This document shows, one piece after another, positions 12,872 through 25,021 of a stretch of DNA of 64,000 bases (the first letter of the stretch is position 1; every line of letters begins with the position of its first letter). The translations under genes were made by a program, and so were the position numbers. This stretch comes from Monomorium pharaonis (lineage: Eukaryota; Arthropoda; Insecta; Hymenoptera; Formicidae): contig NC_050470.1 in NCBI RefSeq assembly GCF_013373865.1, positions 29,247,585-29,311,584 of the forward strand. The letters are read 5' to 3'. The notes beneath the pieces are model-generated. The model did not search any database and was not told where the DNA came from. It saw only the letters and a program-made list of their open reading frames with translations.

Positions 12872-14494
12872 TCATACAGTCGTTCGATTAGAATCACCTG
12901 CTATTATGTCTAGAACTCGACTGATGCCAGGCATATTCAGTACAGTTCCCAATACAGGTACTCTTCGTAGGAAGTTTATCGCTACTGGTAGAAAACCACT
13001 GAAACAAAGATGTATGGTAAGCTATCTGTCAAAAGATACAGGATTCCTCCAACAGTGGATGTCTTATTCTGTAGCCTCTTTATTAATTTTATCTTATTTG
13101 TGGCACATTTTTTATCTTAAAATAAGTTGATAAAATAAATTTTATAAAAAACCAGGATAAAAAGAATTTACAGTAAAATATATTATTAATATACACAGTA
13201 TAAATAAAGAATTACCAAGACCATTGATTTATTATTAAATTCAAGGCCAAAAGACATCTTGAGTACAAACTTTTATGGATTCACAATCATTATGATCCTT
13301 AACTTTATAACTTTAAAAATTAAGAATGGTGCAATATTATGATATTTTATAATTATTTCGTAATATAATATTATGAATGTATAAATACTTGAAAATTTAT
13401 TTTTAATAAGACAATGTAAGATTTAATAATTTATTTTAAAATTGTATATAGCTTTTCAATAATAAAAAAATTATCATTTTTTTGAAACTTTAGAAGTTTT
13501 GGTTTTGGTCAAAATTAAGAAAAATACATTTGTTTTTTATTTTACCCAAAAGTCAAATAGGTTTTGGTTGGCTATTAGTTACCTGTCATTTCACAGATAT
13601 TATACATATATGATGAAAAAATATGCAGTGATAATGTAACAATTTGACAATATTATTGTCAAAAGATACAGAAAAGGGGACCTGAGATATTCGAGACTCG
13701 ACAATAAACTTGTTTCATATATAAAAATAATACACTTATAATTGCTTTTCTGCATTTCAACGTTTTCTTTAACAGCTCACATATGATACAATCTTGTAAG
13801 CACATATGATAACAACACATGAAAATAGAATAATTATAGTTATTCTTTTATAAAAGAATGGGAGAATCCCATGAAAGAATTTTACTGACTATTCTGGTAC
13901 TTTTGTATGTAAAAATTATAATCAAGAATTAGCAAGGCCTGGGTGCACCATGTATATGGTTTTCAAAGCATCTACTGGGAAGAATTAAAGTACCTGTGTA
14001 GTACTTACCTGAAGAGTAATACAAAGCCATAGGTTTCTAAGATCATTCCTACAATGGGCCAACCCATAAGTACTACAAAGACACCTCCTAGAAATGAGAT
14101 ACTAGCTTTCATCTTGTGCCTTTGAAAGAAGAAATTTAACGTTCTCCATGGCCCGATGACACATGCGAGCCCCGATATAAATAAAAGCTGCAAACAAATA
14201 ATTCGAAAAATCAATCAAGTGTCAGGATTTAACCGATCCAAATAAACAGCAGGAATGTAAGCTCACATTTCCAATGGCGAGTAAACCTTTATCGAAAAGT
14301 AACAGTACGCCGAGGAATAGAAAGGAGATCCCAAATCCCGCCAGTCCTACTCCGATTTCTAGAAAACACATGACTCATAGTAAAATCAGCACAATCAATA
14401 TTTCGGATATCCGCCGGTCCAACATAAAAAGGATCCGCTGATATTAAAACGAGGGCTACTCGCACTTACTCTGCGTGTCTGTGATTTCGAACAT
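12872..14494 (-). CDS. GOT1B: Vesicle transport protein GOT1B
   Basis: Four exons on the minus strand (14494-14470, 14358-14267, 14187-14009, 12998-12872) join in phase to 140 residues, close to the 138 of vertebrate GOT1B. Got1/Sft2-type proteins are small tetraspanning membrane proteins of early Golgi and ER-to-Golgi vesicles. Visible family features are the MFEITDTQKIGVGLAGFGIS N terminus, then LLFISGLACVIGPWRTLNFF, the MKASISFLGG segment and the FLRRVPVLGTVLNMPGI C-terminal motif. Four hydrophobic segments are evident. The last junction reads LLF-S-GFLP where mammals have R at the S position. The first exon is only 25 bases. The gene is divergent from ARMC8, with about 1.4 kb between the two start codons. 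Confidence 0.95.
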
Positions 14495-15891
14495 TATTTA
14501 CAAATTGTCTGTCGTTAGAGCTCGATAACACCTGGCGATTCGATGTTTGAACGCGTGAACGGAAATCCTAACCTCTATATCCACGTCATTGGTTATGATA
14601 CAGCACGAGCCCACTGTGCATTTACGCCATTTACGGAGCTTCGGTCAGCTCTTCCGCGAATGCTCTTTATGCGCGACTAAATTCATCAGGTAGATGTTTC
14701 AATTCATATTCGATTCGTCTGTCGTCTTTGGAATCGTACAAAATTGCTTTGTTAAAAATCAGTGGGATGACAGAAACCGCAATTGGCATTTAAGTTTTAA
14801 GATAGTATAGTAGGTGTTAATATATAAATAAATTGAACATCCCGATTTCTTAATCCCGATCACCTTGTTAGTATAACAAACTATGATAAATTATACACAT
14901 GCGCTGGTGTTTAATATGCATGCATTTGTCTTTTCATCAGTCTTTATCTGTTCAATCAATATTAAAGGTGGACGATTGAAACCTTTTTCATCTTTGAATT
15001 TGGAATGTTTCAAGACCGTAAAAACGCGCAAATCATCGCTTGCGAATCTACCTCATTCTATACTTCCTGCTTGATTATAATTGTTAAATTTATATGCAAA
15101 ATGTCTAATAATGAAATTTAATTAGTCGTGTCGCAGCAGAGAAGTATTTTAATACGTACTTTGAGACTTAGATCAAACTGATTTCTATATAAAAAAATTA
15201 TATAAATTAATTATTATATTATATATGTACTTTTAAATAATAAAATTAGAAAATGAATAACTAATTATAAATTAACTAAAATGGTTAATTTAATTTTCAA
15301 CTTTAATTAATTATTTTTAAAACTTTAATATTAATTTTTTCTAATAAGTTAAAAATTTATCTATATAAATATAAGCAGAGAGAAACCTCTCTGATATTAG
15401 TCATGTACTTATAATTTTAACCAATTTTATGCTACTTTGGGAATGTTTTGTTCGAATAATATACTTATTTTTTACATATTTAGCTTTCGTAAAAAACGAA
15501 AAATTGCATCTTTACTTCATAAACTAAACAAAAATTTGTTATGTAAATTTACTCAGTTTCAAAGCAACCTGCAACCTTATTTTTAAATAAAAATTATTAT
15601 TTAAGATTTTTATACTTATATAAGAAGAAAAAAAAAGAGCGAAGGGAATTAGTGAAGAGAGACCTCTTCCAAAGTCCGCTAGTAGAAAAACGTTCCACGA
15701 TGTTGGCATCATTGACAGCAAGTCGAGCTTATTTTAGAACGCGAGAACGCAGCGCAGTGTACCACCGAATCGCAAGCATCGCGTAGTAAACTTGGATCTG
15801 ACGGTTCCTCGTGGGCAGTTGTTGCGCCCAGGAAGCCCGATCGAGCGGAACGATTTACGGGACATTTATGTGAGAACGTAGCCGTACGAAG
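14495..15891. promoter_or_regulatory. Shared divergent promoter region of GOT1B and ARMC8
   Basis: About 1.4 kb between two head-to-head genes. The ends near each gene are mixed or CpG-containing, and the centre (about 15180-15370) is extremely AT-rich. A tiny inverted repeat, GCAGAGAG...CTCTCTG, lies near 15376-15393. No additional gene was seen. Confidence 0.4.
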
Positions 15892-18800
15892 ATGGTGTCG
15901 GTGATGCAGCCGTACATGGTGAGTTCAACGTCTGTTCGGTTTGGTACGCGACCTCCGGTAAATGGGGATGCCTTTGACGCATCGGCGGAGCTCGCTGAGT
16001 TCTCCGCCGTTATTGCTCGTAAAGTGAAATTATGTCACGGTCCTCTCTTGCGATCTTACAGGACATCGAGAGCTCCAGGAGCTACATCGACGAGCTATAC
16101 TCCCCAGACGCGCAGAAATGTCTGGAGGCGATTATGTGAGTTCAAATAAAAAAAGTTATCCTTAACCTTAAGAATATAATAAAGATAATATATACATATA
16201 TATATTCCGTTACATACGGTGTCTAATATTAATAAAATTTTCGATTATTTCTTTTTCTCTATTTGTTCATTTATTTCCATGATTGATAATATAAACCTGT
16301 ATTAACTATGTTTCATGGATTTGGTCTTCTCTCTCTCAGATGCTTGAAGAATTCAGTGATTGGCAGCAACAGGCAAAAGGGTTCAGTTATAGCTCAAGGT
16401 GTGGTACCCCGGCTCTTGCAACTGCTCGGAGACACATCTGGTACCATCGGCGATCGAATAAGATTAGAATCAGCCGTGACATTGGGCTCTCTAGCTAAGG
16501 GCACAGATCAGCATGTATTGGCGCTTATAGACCTAGGTGTAGTTCCATTGCTACTTCAAGTCTTGCTCTCCTCACCAACGCCTGAGATGGTTGTGGATGG
16601 CAAGATAAAGGTACTGGATTTGTTGCACGAGGCCTGCCTGCGATGTCTGCGCACGGTATTCCAGCACGCGGCGGCGCCGGTTCATTCTATTTATCAGGAT
16701 CCCGCGTTAGTGCCACGGCTGTTGTCCCTGGCGAGTCGGTCGGTTACCTGTCAAGTCTGTGTTGCAACAATCTTGACTACGGCATGTAAGGTAAAGAGAG
16801 GTCTGAAACTCTTACAAAATATAAAATGTTTGTGTCTGCAAGAAAAAACTAATCTGCAAATGTAATTGGTCAGACGACAGAGGAGCAGAACGCTCTATCC
16901 AAAGGCGGCGCGGTGGAAACATTGGCGATGCAACTGGACTCCCCTCTATCCGACGTTCAACTGCCGGCTCTGGCCTGCTTGGCAAACATGTGCTACCAAA
17001 ATCACATGGTATCAGCTCTGGTCGCGTCGGCCAGCACGAGCAACACTGTCCACGGTAGACTGGTACCAGTCGCGCTAGGCCAACTAATGGGACGCGAGAA
17101 GAGCTCGTTAATACAGCTGGAAGCGGCGAGGTGCATCGCGTACATGCACAGAGCAGGCGCGTTGCCGTCCACTGATCCACGAGTGGTGTATCGCGCTCTA
17201 CCCTGCCTGGTGCGTTTGTGTCATCGAGACAGACCGCCACGCGAGAGAGTCGCCGCGGCTGAGACGCTCGCGTACCTGACGGAAGTCGATACGGATTTAC
17301 AGCGTTTAGCTTCCATTAGCAATCATTTAATACCGACATTGGCAGAGCTACTGAGACCACATCCGCAAGTGAGCAAAAGTTACATTAAATACGCTAATAA
17401 TGGTAATCTACAGATTATGATTGAATTATCGAAAGAAAAATACTTTTGTGTTATCATAGATTATGGTGGTTAAATAAATAAAAATTATATTTTTTGTACT
17501 CAGGTCCAGGATGCAACGCTAACGCAAGATATGCGCCAAGCTGCATTCAGAGCGTTCGCGTCTCTCGGCGCGAATGACGAAGATATCCGGAAACGTATTA
17601 TCGAGACGGAAAGTCTTATGGAACAGGTTGTTTCTGGTTTACAGGATCCTGGTGGATCACGTGTTCGTTTAGCCGCGGTTAGATGTTTGCACTCCCTTTC
17701 GAGGAGCGTGCAACAACTTCGCACTACATTTCAGGATCATGCAGTGTGGAGGCCACTTATGCAGTTGTTACATGGAGCTGACAAGGGGTTGGAGGGTAAA
17801 ATATGATAATACATTTACAATAAGCATTACAGAGATTACGCTACAATAAACACTGAGAAACGTGTATGTTGCATGCATATGTATTGCATGTAAGATACAA
17901 AAATACATATATATTTCCTCAAATTTCAAATTAACGTCTTAATCAAAAAGAAAAAAAAAAGCAATATATCTCGAAAAGAGGGTTATGAATGTACAATGTA
18001 AGTTATTCTTTCTTTATTTTATATAAGACAAGAATAGACTGTAGCTTAATTAAGATACACGCATCAAGAAAAGTTCGCAATCTTTTGCGCTCCTATATTA
18101 GCTATATTTTAACATTTCGCAAGAGAGATATTTAGATATTAGTGCAAAAGTGATTTTGAAACTTAGCGACTGTTTTTTCATGCGTGTAGACAGAAGATAA
18201 ACGAATACATCGCTATTCTTTTTTTTCTCTGCATTGTAAGATTTATTTTTCAAAAAACCAACAAAAAGAATAAAGAGATCAGTGCTTGTAATTAGCTGTT
18301 ATTATTAATATTCAATCGCCGAGTGTATGAGTTACTATTAACATTGTCATTATTGTATCATAGGTAGAGGCGAAGGTGAAGGTGATTTATTAACTGTTGC
18401 CTCGAGTACTTTATGTAATTTACTGTTGGAGTTTAGTCCGAGCAAAGAGCCAATTCTCGAGTCCGGCGGAGTAGAGTTATTGTGTTCTCTCACTAAACGG
18501 CCTGAGTCGGCCCTCCGACTGAACGGCATTTGGGCCCTAATGAACGTGGCCTTTCAAGCAGAACAACGTGTAAAATCGCAAATACTCTCGTGCCTGGGCA
18601 CAGATCAGATCTTTCGTCTCTTGGCCGATCCTGAATTAGGCGTCCTGATGAAAACGCTGGGCTTGTTGCGAAATTTGCTTTCCACTAAAGCTCACATAGA
18701 TCGTATAATGGGCGAGCATGCCACGCACGTTATGCAAGCGGTCATTCTAGTACTGGAGGACCCGGAACACCCGGCGGACGTCAAGGAACAAGCACTTTGC

Positions 18801-19484
18801 ATTTTAGCAAATGTAGCCGATGGTGACCGGGCGAGAGATCATATCATGGCTAATGACGACGTGCTTAAAAAACTCATGGATTACATGGTTCGTACAATGT
18901 ACAGTTATCACAAGTAATTTTATTAATTGCATATTCCTATAGACAATTAATTTCATTAATAGATAGGATGATGAGAAAGAGAGATTAGATTCTGAAAGAA
19001 TCACATTACTCATACTTATGTAGACAACTATTTTATCTACGATAGTAAAAAATAACTTTAAATTCCACAACATTTAAATGCGTGCTAAATCGATCAAGTA
19101 TTCGCATTTTCCTTCAAGTCCTATCTATTAATAATTGTATCTCTTGATTGGCCATAGATTGTACGTTTTCACGTGTACATTTTATTCAGATGCACAGCAA
19201 CGTGAAACTGCAAGTTGCTGCTATTTTTTGTGTATGCAACCTAGTCTGGAGGGAGGAACCCGGTGCCGCGCAGCGACAAGCGCGTCTGCGGGAATTAGGA
19301 ATTCATCGTATCTTACAACAATTACGTCACACAAAAGACACTCAATTATTTGAGAAGTATGAAAGATGAACATTACGAGCTAAATTATTGTCGTATCGTA
19401 AGATACTCGCATAACGGGGGTCTCTCACGTGTTTATTTCCGTTTCAGAGTCAAGACTGCCCTATCGCAATTCTACGATCCTTGA
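15892..19484 (+). CDS. ARMC8: Armadillo repeat-containing protein 8 (CTLH/GID complex subunit)
   Basis: Eight exons join in phase: 15892-15918, 16062-16135, 16340-16790, 16874-17368, 17504-17795, 18364-18887, 19190-19356 and 19448-19484. The product has 688 residues (human ARMC8 has 673). ARMC8 is the orthologue of yeast Gid5, an Arm-repeat scaffold of the CTLH/GID E3 ubiquitin ligase. Family sequence is clear throughout: NRQKGSVIAQGVVPRLL at the N terminus, repeated Arm helices such as IRLESAVTLGSLAKGT, LPALACLANMCYQN and LRLNGIWALMNVAF, and the ending HSNVKLQVAAIFCVCNLVW...KVKTALSQFYDP. The first exon has only nine codons, and the second ATG at codon 5 is an alternative start. The exon ending at 18887 uses a weak GTTCGT donor. 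The join is supported because DYM then MHSNVKLQ matches the family and keeps phase. Confidence 0.96.
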
Positions 19485-19979
19485 ACTTGGAACGTATCGC
19501 TGATGAAGATTAGGTTATGATTTTAAGTGTCTTTTTTATATTTGAAGTAAATTACGAGTTTAGCGTTAATACTGTGATCACCTCGGTTGACAATGTATAA
19601 TCGAAAGTTATAAGACGAACAAACTGCTATTTCTGAGCCTATGCCTGTATAATCTGTCTCTGTAGTATTTATTTAACTTAATAGAGATGAAAGTATAATA
19701 CGTGTAGTACACGCGATTCGTTTGCTTATGTCGAATATCGTTTGATATACATATTATTTACAACATTGATTTACAAGCAGAGGCTTCAGATAATGGATTG
19801 TCTTGTATGCAATAAAAAGAAATTAAGGGAATAAGTTAAATCATGAAAAGAAATTGAAATAAATAGAAAGCAAATATATACTTGTGCGGTATACTTCCAT
19901 ACCTTTAGATATATCCTTCAAAAATACAAAGAATTCCATAATAAATTTAATATCTATAATTTATCTTAAAGATCTTGTA

Positions 19980-20011
<32 letters not shown>

Positions 20012-20307
20012 GAAAGAAAATATAACTAGTGCATAATGTTAAACATTACATTTTATATCTTTGGTATCTGTTTTTAGCTTGTATGAAAAATTATGTAGTT
20101 CAAAGAGTTTTGATTCTTATGAAGATTCCATTAAAAATAAATCTGGAATGTTAAATTTAAAAGTTTATAAACCGATAATCAAATGTATGAGGTGAAGATG
20201 CTGTGGATTATACGCTCACCACATCACTCGTTGATAACATAGCTTGATCAGTTTTCCTTATTGTTACAAATACCAAATGAATCATGGGCGATAAAATGCA
20301 TTATGAA
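19485..20307. other. Convergent 3' spacer between ARMC8 and ICA69
   Basis: AT-rich sequence with the ARMC8 3' untranslated region on the left and the ICA69 one on the right. A (TA)n run lies at about 19983-20002. An AATAAA signal for ARMC8 occurs at about 19810. No gene was seen. Confidence 0.5.
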
Positions 20308-22384
20308 TTAAGCAGAAGCATTACTGTCACCAGAAAGATTCTCCATTGGATTGTTAGCCAATGGATCCAATTCTGCGAATAAATCCAACCACGAGTTACC
20401 TTTCTGCTTTCCAGTCTTATTTTTTTTCTGCAAAAACCGTGATATATCTGTCGCGTGATACACTATTATTATTATTATTATTATACGTAATTCACTAATA
20501 CTTACTTTGTCGTCCACATTACTAGCGATACTCTTCTGTCCCATACCTAGCGCCGCGTCTCCTAAACTCTGTTTCAAAATATTCGGTGGTAAAAAAGTAT
20601 CGTGTGATATGCCTTCCCAGTCATTGTTCGCGCCTTGTTGCTTATCGTTCAGAATCTCGTCAAAAAGCGCCGCGCTCTCAGAGACCAGTAAATTTAGCGA
20701 TTGCTGTTGTTGACTCTCCGTCGACAGGGAAGCTAGATCGGCCAAATTAAAATCGGTGTTGCACTCTTCAAATATATCCATTACTGATTTCTGCTCTTCA
20801 GAGGTCTTATCCAATACAGTATGACTGATTTTTTCTGTTTTAATAACTGGTTGTTGAGTACTATTGGATGCATCTTTTTCCAAGATAAGATTTCCAAAAA
20901 ACTCCTCGAGACTTTTATCATTTTCTGCATCGGTACTATGCATGATTCCGTTTTCCGAAGAATTTGTGCTCGTATTCAGTTGTATTAATGTGTCCTTTGG
21001 CTCATTATCTATGTCTAAGAGCTTCTCATCTTTCTTGTCTTTTTCCGATGTGCTCTTTGAATTTGTGGTAGCCTCTTGAGCTTCTTCAATGTCATCATGA
21101 TAGTCCAGATCAAAAAATTGTAATCTGTAAAAATTTAATATCATGACGAAAATGACAATACTGCTTATACTTTCTCATTTTGTAACTCACCTATCCTTAT
21201 CTTCCAAATCGTCGTCACCTCCAGTCTCCTGTGCCAATTTACTAGAGGTTTCAGCCAATTCTCGCACAACTGTGAAGTCATAACGTTGATAGCCTTTGAA
21301 GCTGTTCGCTATTGTGGAATACGCTTGTGCAGATTTCTTTGCAAAATTCAGGAGTGTAGTTTGGTATAAAACTAAGGCGTGACTGAACATGTTACATCTT
21401 GCCGCCGCTAACAAATCAACCTTTTGAAGACAATCAAGGGCCAGATTGTCAAAAACTATTTTGCCTCTAAATTATAACAGATATGTACATAAAATATAAA
21501 TTACTTATAATTTATTTAATTTATATATATAAATATTAAATTTATAAATAATTATAAATTTAAAAAATTTGTAAGAATAAAAATAACTACTATTTATACT
21601 TAAATAATTGTAATAATTTAAATTAAATTTGTGATTGTACTATGTATGTGAATTATGAAATGTAAAAGAACCTACTGCTTGACCCGTGCTTGAACTTTTT
21701 TATATTTTTCCAGTTGCTTGGACGTATCTGGATCTAAATCTTGAGAAATATTTTTCATCCATGACAAAGCGGCTCGGTACTCTGTACGAGCCTTTTCCAT
21801 CGCTTGCACATTTTGCAACGTATCTTCGATAGCTCTTTGCCTAAATGTTTCCACCTCTTGGTACAATCGGCCTAGGGGCGCTCTCAGTGCAAGCCTTTGC
21901 TGACCAGAATAAGACAGGGATTTGCCAACTGCTGTCATCATTTTGCCGGCGCGAGTTTTGTCTTGCTTCCCAGCATCTTTCAAAAAACGTCCCATTCCAT
22001 TTTCCTCCTGAGCTAAATCTAAACAAATGAAATTGTCCCATATTGCAATATCTCAACAGTTAAATTTATGTTAAAGAAGAAATACTGTAAATGGTGATAA
22101 TCGATACTTGTTATTTCGTTATTAGAAATTGTGTTAAAACGCACTGCATAATCTTTCTTGGTATTTATCGATAATCCTTTGTAAGTAGGAACAGGAATCT
22201 TGGATACTGCGGAACAATTCTAGCTTTGCGTCCAGCTCTGCATCCGACGCAACTATACACTCATCCTCCTTCTTCCCTAATTTCTGAGACAAGGCCTGCT
22301 TTCTCACCCAGAATTGGTATTGCATCTTTATAATGGCAGAATCATCATGCATAGACTTTTGTACCCAGCAATCAAAGGTATTCC
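20308..22384 (-). CDS. ICA69: Islet cell autoantigen 1-like protein (ICA69), AH/BAR domain
   Basis: Five exons on the minus strand: 22384-22145, 22018-21676, 21466-21191, 21124-20506 and 20427-20308. They join in phase and end in ICA1's characteristic SWLDLFAELDPLANNP motif. ICA69 carries an arfaptin-homology (BAR) domain that binds PICK1 and Rab2 at Golgi and secretory-granule membranes. Diagnostic stretches are KMQYQFWVRKQAL, GKKEDECIVASDAELDAKLE, AGKMMTAVGKSL, ARTEYRAALSWMKNISQDLD and LAAARCNMFSH. The start is uncertain. ATG 22352 gives 521 residues, but the frame stays open upstream as GNTFDCWVQKS, which resembles insect orthologues. An acceptor, CATATCAG, ends just before 22384, so a small 5' coding exon with a one-base overhang probably lies farther upstream and was not identified. 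The acidic linker in exon 4 is poorly conserved. Confidence 0.92.
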
Positions 22385-23870
22385 CTGATATGCCTGATGC
22401 ACCTCTGTTACTGCATGCATGATAGAAAGAAGTTTTGTAAATTTCTTGTTAAACACAACAGTGATTAGTAGTAAGAGTTACATGCAAAAGACTTGAATAA
22501 CAGTATTTCCACTATTAATAAAATAATGTGGAACAATAATTAAAATGACAGATGCTAGTTTTAGTGATATTAGATCATTAGTTGCTCGTCAAACTATAAT
22601 ATAAGTACATGTATTTCCTCTTCCCCATTAACAGGATAAAGAGAAGAAAATTAATGAACTCCATACACAATTTATCATAATGGAAGGGGGAGGGGAGGAT
22701 GGCCTGTCCTTTAACCCAATAGGAAGATAGATCTAACTCATGAGAAAGTTGAATAATCAATTTTGCACAATATCCATATTAATATAAGTATATGCATTTC
22801 CCTTTTCCGACCAACAAAATAGAGAAAAAAAACTTGCAAACTCCACAGATAATTTATCAGTCATTCTGGAAGAGGGGAAAAAAGGAGATAAACTGTCACT
22901 ATTTAATCCAATGGGAAAAACAAACCTAGAAACCTTACAAAAAGTTGGATGATCAGTTTTGTGTAATAGCTATTAATAACGCGAGAGGATGCAAACTACC
23001 ATATTGATTCAGTATAGTTGGCTGTGAGATCTCGGGCTGTAAGAAACAACGATTGCCGTATTCCCCTCCCCATCGTTTCTCGTTTTCCGTCAGGGTCGAC
23101 GTGGCCGACCGTTTGAGTCATGACGACGGGATTCGAGAGAGATCAGGAGAAGGAACTGGGGGAAAGAAGGAAACGGAGGAGATACTTACTAAGCATTCAT
23201 AACGGAAGACCCGCTGTATGGCACATACGCAACGGTGGGTTATATACGTTAATGTTTACAAGCGTGGAGCGTAGAGTCGCTCGCGCAAAACCGCCAGCGT
23301 AACGCGTGCGTGAGTTCGTACACTGTTATCACATAATGCACAGCAATGCACAGGCGTATCATTCCTCGCGCGATCGCATTCGCGGTGCCGCGCTTGACAA
23401 TTGGAATCGAACGAAAATCGGAGCGTTCTTCTACATGACACTTGTGACAGCTCAGACGGTAAGGGCCACACGGACTACACGCAACTACACGGAGTGACGG
23501 AGTACGGACGGAGGCTAGTGTTGGCTAGTGTCTCTTGTCAAGTCTTGCCGTTTGCCGTGTGTCTATCAGCTTGACCAATGAACGACGAAACGCTCGCTTA
23601 TTGGCTGGACGTAACGTCGCGATAAGAAAGATAATAAAAATTAATGGGTCGTTATTATCGCACACGAAGCGACCGACAGATTTATGGCGGATAATTTACC
23701 TCTACATATGATGATCTCAATTGAATGATGTACAATACATCATGAAATATAAAACAAAGTTTTGTTGTTTCGAAATATCTATATTATAACTTTAATCTTA
23801 TTCTAAATAAAATATTTTATTTTTAATTATTGTATCGTGATACATAATCTTAAATTTTATGTTTTAATAT
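22385..23870. other. ICA69 5' region: intron, tandem duplication and probable promoter
   Basis: An AT-rich stretch is followed by a CpG-containing block at about 23030-23620 that probably holds the ICA69 promoter and first exon. On the minus strand an ATG at 23120-23118 opens about 43 codons but has no donor in the required phase. The duplication at 22601-22975 is listed separately. Nothing is recognised between 23640 and 23870. Confidence 0.35.
22601..22975. repeat. Diverged tandem duplication, about 182-bp unit
   Basis: The sequence starting ATAAGTACATGTATTTCC at 22601 recurs from 22783 as ATAAGTATATGCATTTCC. Shared landmarks follow in the same order: AAAGAGAA / ATAGAGAA, GAACTCCA / AAACTCCA, AATTTATCA, GGAAG-GGGG, TAACCCAAT / TAATCCAAT and AGTTGAATAATCA / AGTTGGATGATCA. 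The two units are clearly homologous but diverged. No open frame is conserved. Confidence 0.75.
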
Positions 23871-23874
23871 AACC

Positions 23875-24562
23875 AGAGAGGAACCTGAGAGCGATCATCG
23901 CGTCGTTTTAGGTGTTTTTATCCATCAGCGCCTCTATGTGCACAAAATGTGCACATTGAACTATGTAGTCAAATATCTATGAATCCCGTAGGTAATGTGT
24001 ATGACTTTTTGGATCTCTTTTATGCTATGTCCACGTTTATTTGGTTTTGTTTCATGCTATACCCGTAAAATTTACAATTATATGCATTCATATTTTTAAT
24101 CTGTTTTATGCAAATGTGCAATACTGACACTGTACAGATATAGCAAGGAACAGAATCAATATTTTATCTCGCATCACGTTTATCACATATCATTTTGTTC
24201 CACATATATATGATAAAAATTCACTCACCGATTGCTGTCGCTGCTCCTGCTACTGCTATATTCCTTTTCTGGAATATCGAGTCACTCGAATCCATGGATG
24301 CCGCTTTCTGCTGACATTATCCTGCTATTCTCGAACCGCACATTAATAAAACGATCGCCCGATACTTTATTCGGCACTTCCAATATTGCGGATAATATAT
24401 CACACACACGAGTAAAACGTAAACCGCGCGCGAGAATTTCACTTGGCGTGACCGTTACATTAACAAAAATACGTGAATGCGTACCCTCCTCGAGCGAATA
24501 CACGTACACGAAAACTTTTCCCGGAACGAAATCAACATGACACGAAAATGGCGTGACGTCAT
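23875..24562 (-). repeat. Left outer inverted arm of the 23.9-34.6 kb island
   Basis: Read on the minus strand, this stretch matches 34005-34619 on the plus strand. Both share the TGACGTCACG/TGACGTCCG entry, CATGTTGATTT, CGCTCGAGGAG, ATAATGTCAGCAGAAAGCGG, AGCGACAGCAATCGGTGAGT and CAGTGTCAGTATTGCACAT. Both end at the same outer terminus, AGAGAGGAAC. This copy retains about 120 bases missing from the right copy. Inside it, a minus-strand frame (24509-24282, 75 codons, starting MYVYSLEEGTHSRIF) stays open through the extra segment. I do not recognise the product. A second frame starts at ATG 24295 (MDSSDSIFQ) and meets a GTGAGT donor after 24229. Confidence 0.8.
24282..24509 (-). CDS. Unrecognised open frame in the left arm, possibly a gene or transposon remnant
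   Basis: A 75-codon frame from ATG 24509 to the stop at 24282, and it remains open upstream of that ATG as HVDFVPGKVFV. The peptide has alternating hydrophobic and charged residues (SRIFVNVTVTPSEILARGLR, FTRVCDILSAILEVP) that look like folded protein more than chance. I cannot assign a family. The two related sequences at 24648-24775 and 34005-34140 keep the FVPGK-like start region but lack the middle, so only this copy could encode it. Confidence 0.3.
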   Translation of the reverse strand: MYVYSLEEGTHSRIFVNVTVTPSEILARGLRFTRVCDILSAILEVPNKVSGDRFINVRFENSRIMSAESGIHGFE

Positions 24563-24647
24563 GTAATCCGTCTCAAAACAAATTTGTCTCCGTTCGTTGT
24601 ATCTCAGCGCGTAATTGTTATTCAAACAGTTTTCTCACCGCTTTCCT

Positions 24648-24775
24648 CGGCTTGCGTTTTCACAGTTACGTGACGTCACGCCACTTTCGTGTCATGTTGA
24701 TTTTCGTTCCGGGCAAAGTTTTCGTATGCGCGTATTTGCTCGAGAAAGATACGCAATCCGTTTGGTAGAATGTCG
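24648..24775 (+). repeat. Opposed partial copy of the arm unit, forming a compact hairpin
   Basis: CGGCTTGCGTTTTCACAG leads into TGACGTCACGCCACTTTCG, CATGTTGATTTTCGTTCC, CAAAGTTTTCG and GATACGCAATCCGT. This is the same unit as the right arm at 34005-34125 in the same orientation. It is the inverse of 24496-24562, so 24496-24742 can fold into a hairpin with about 70-bp arms. Perfect CRE palindromes TGACGTCA lie at 24554-24561 and 24671-24678, near the base of each arm. Confidence 0.75.
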
Positions 24776-25021
24776 ATCGTGTCAATAATAAAATTTTATT
24801 AGTCGTCGTGTAATCATACAGAGATACAAAACTCGGGAAGCGAATTGATTTACTTCTGTTTAGTGTGCCTCGATTGTTGGCGCTTTTTTCGGGTTTCGTT
24901 TCGTGAAGTCACACATAATCTGTTTTAAGTTCTAATTGTAAGTAAATTATTTTTCATGTGAACGAAAATAGTGATTGAATAGGATTCCTCGAAAATCGCG
25001 TTTGGTCTATTTGATTTTAAG

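Noticed and set aside
16812..17240. Minus-strand 142-codon frame
   Set aside because: Antisense shadow of ARMC8 exon 4.
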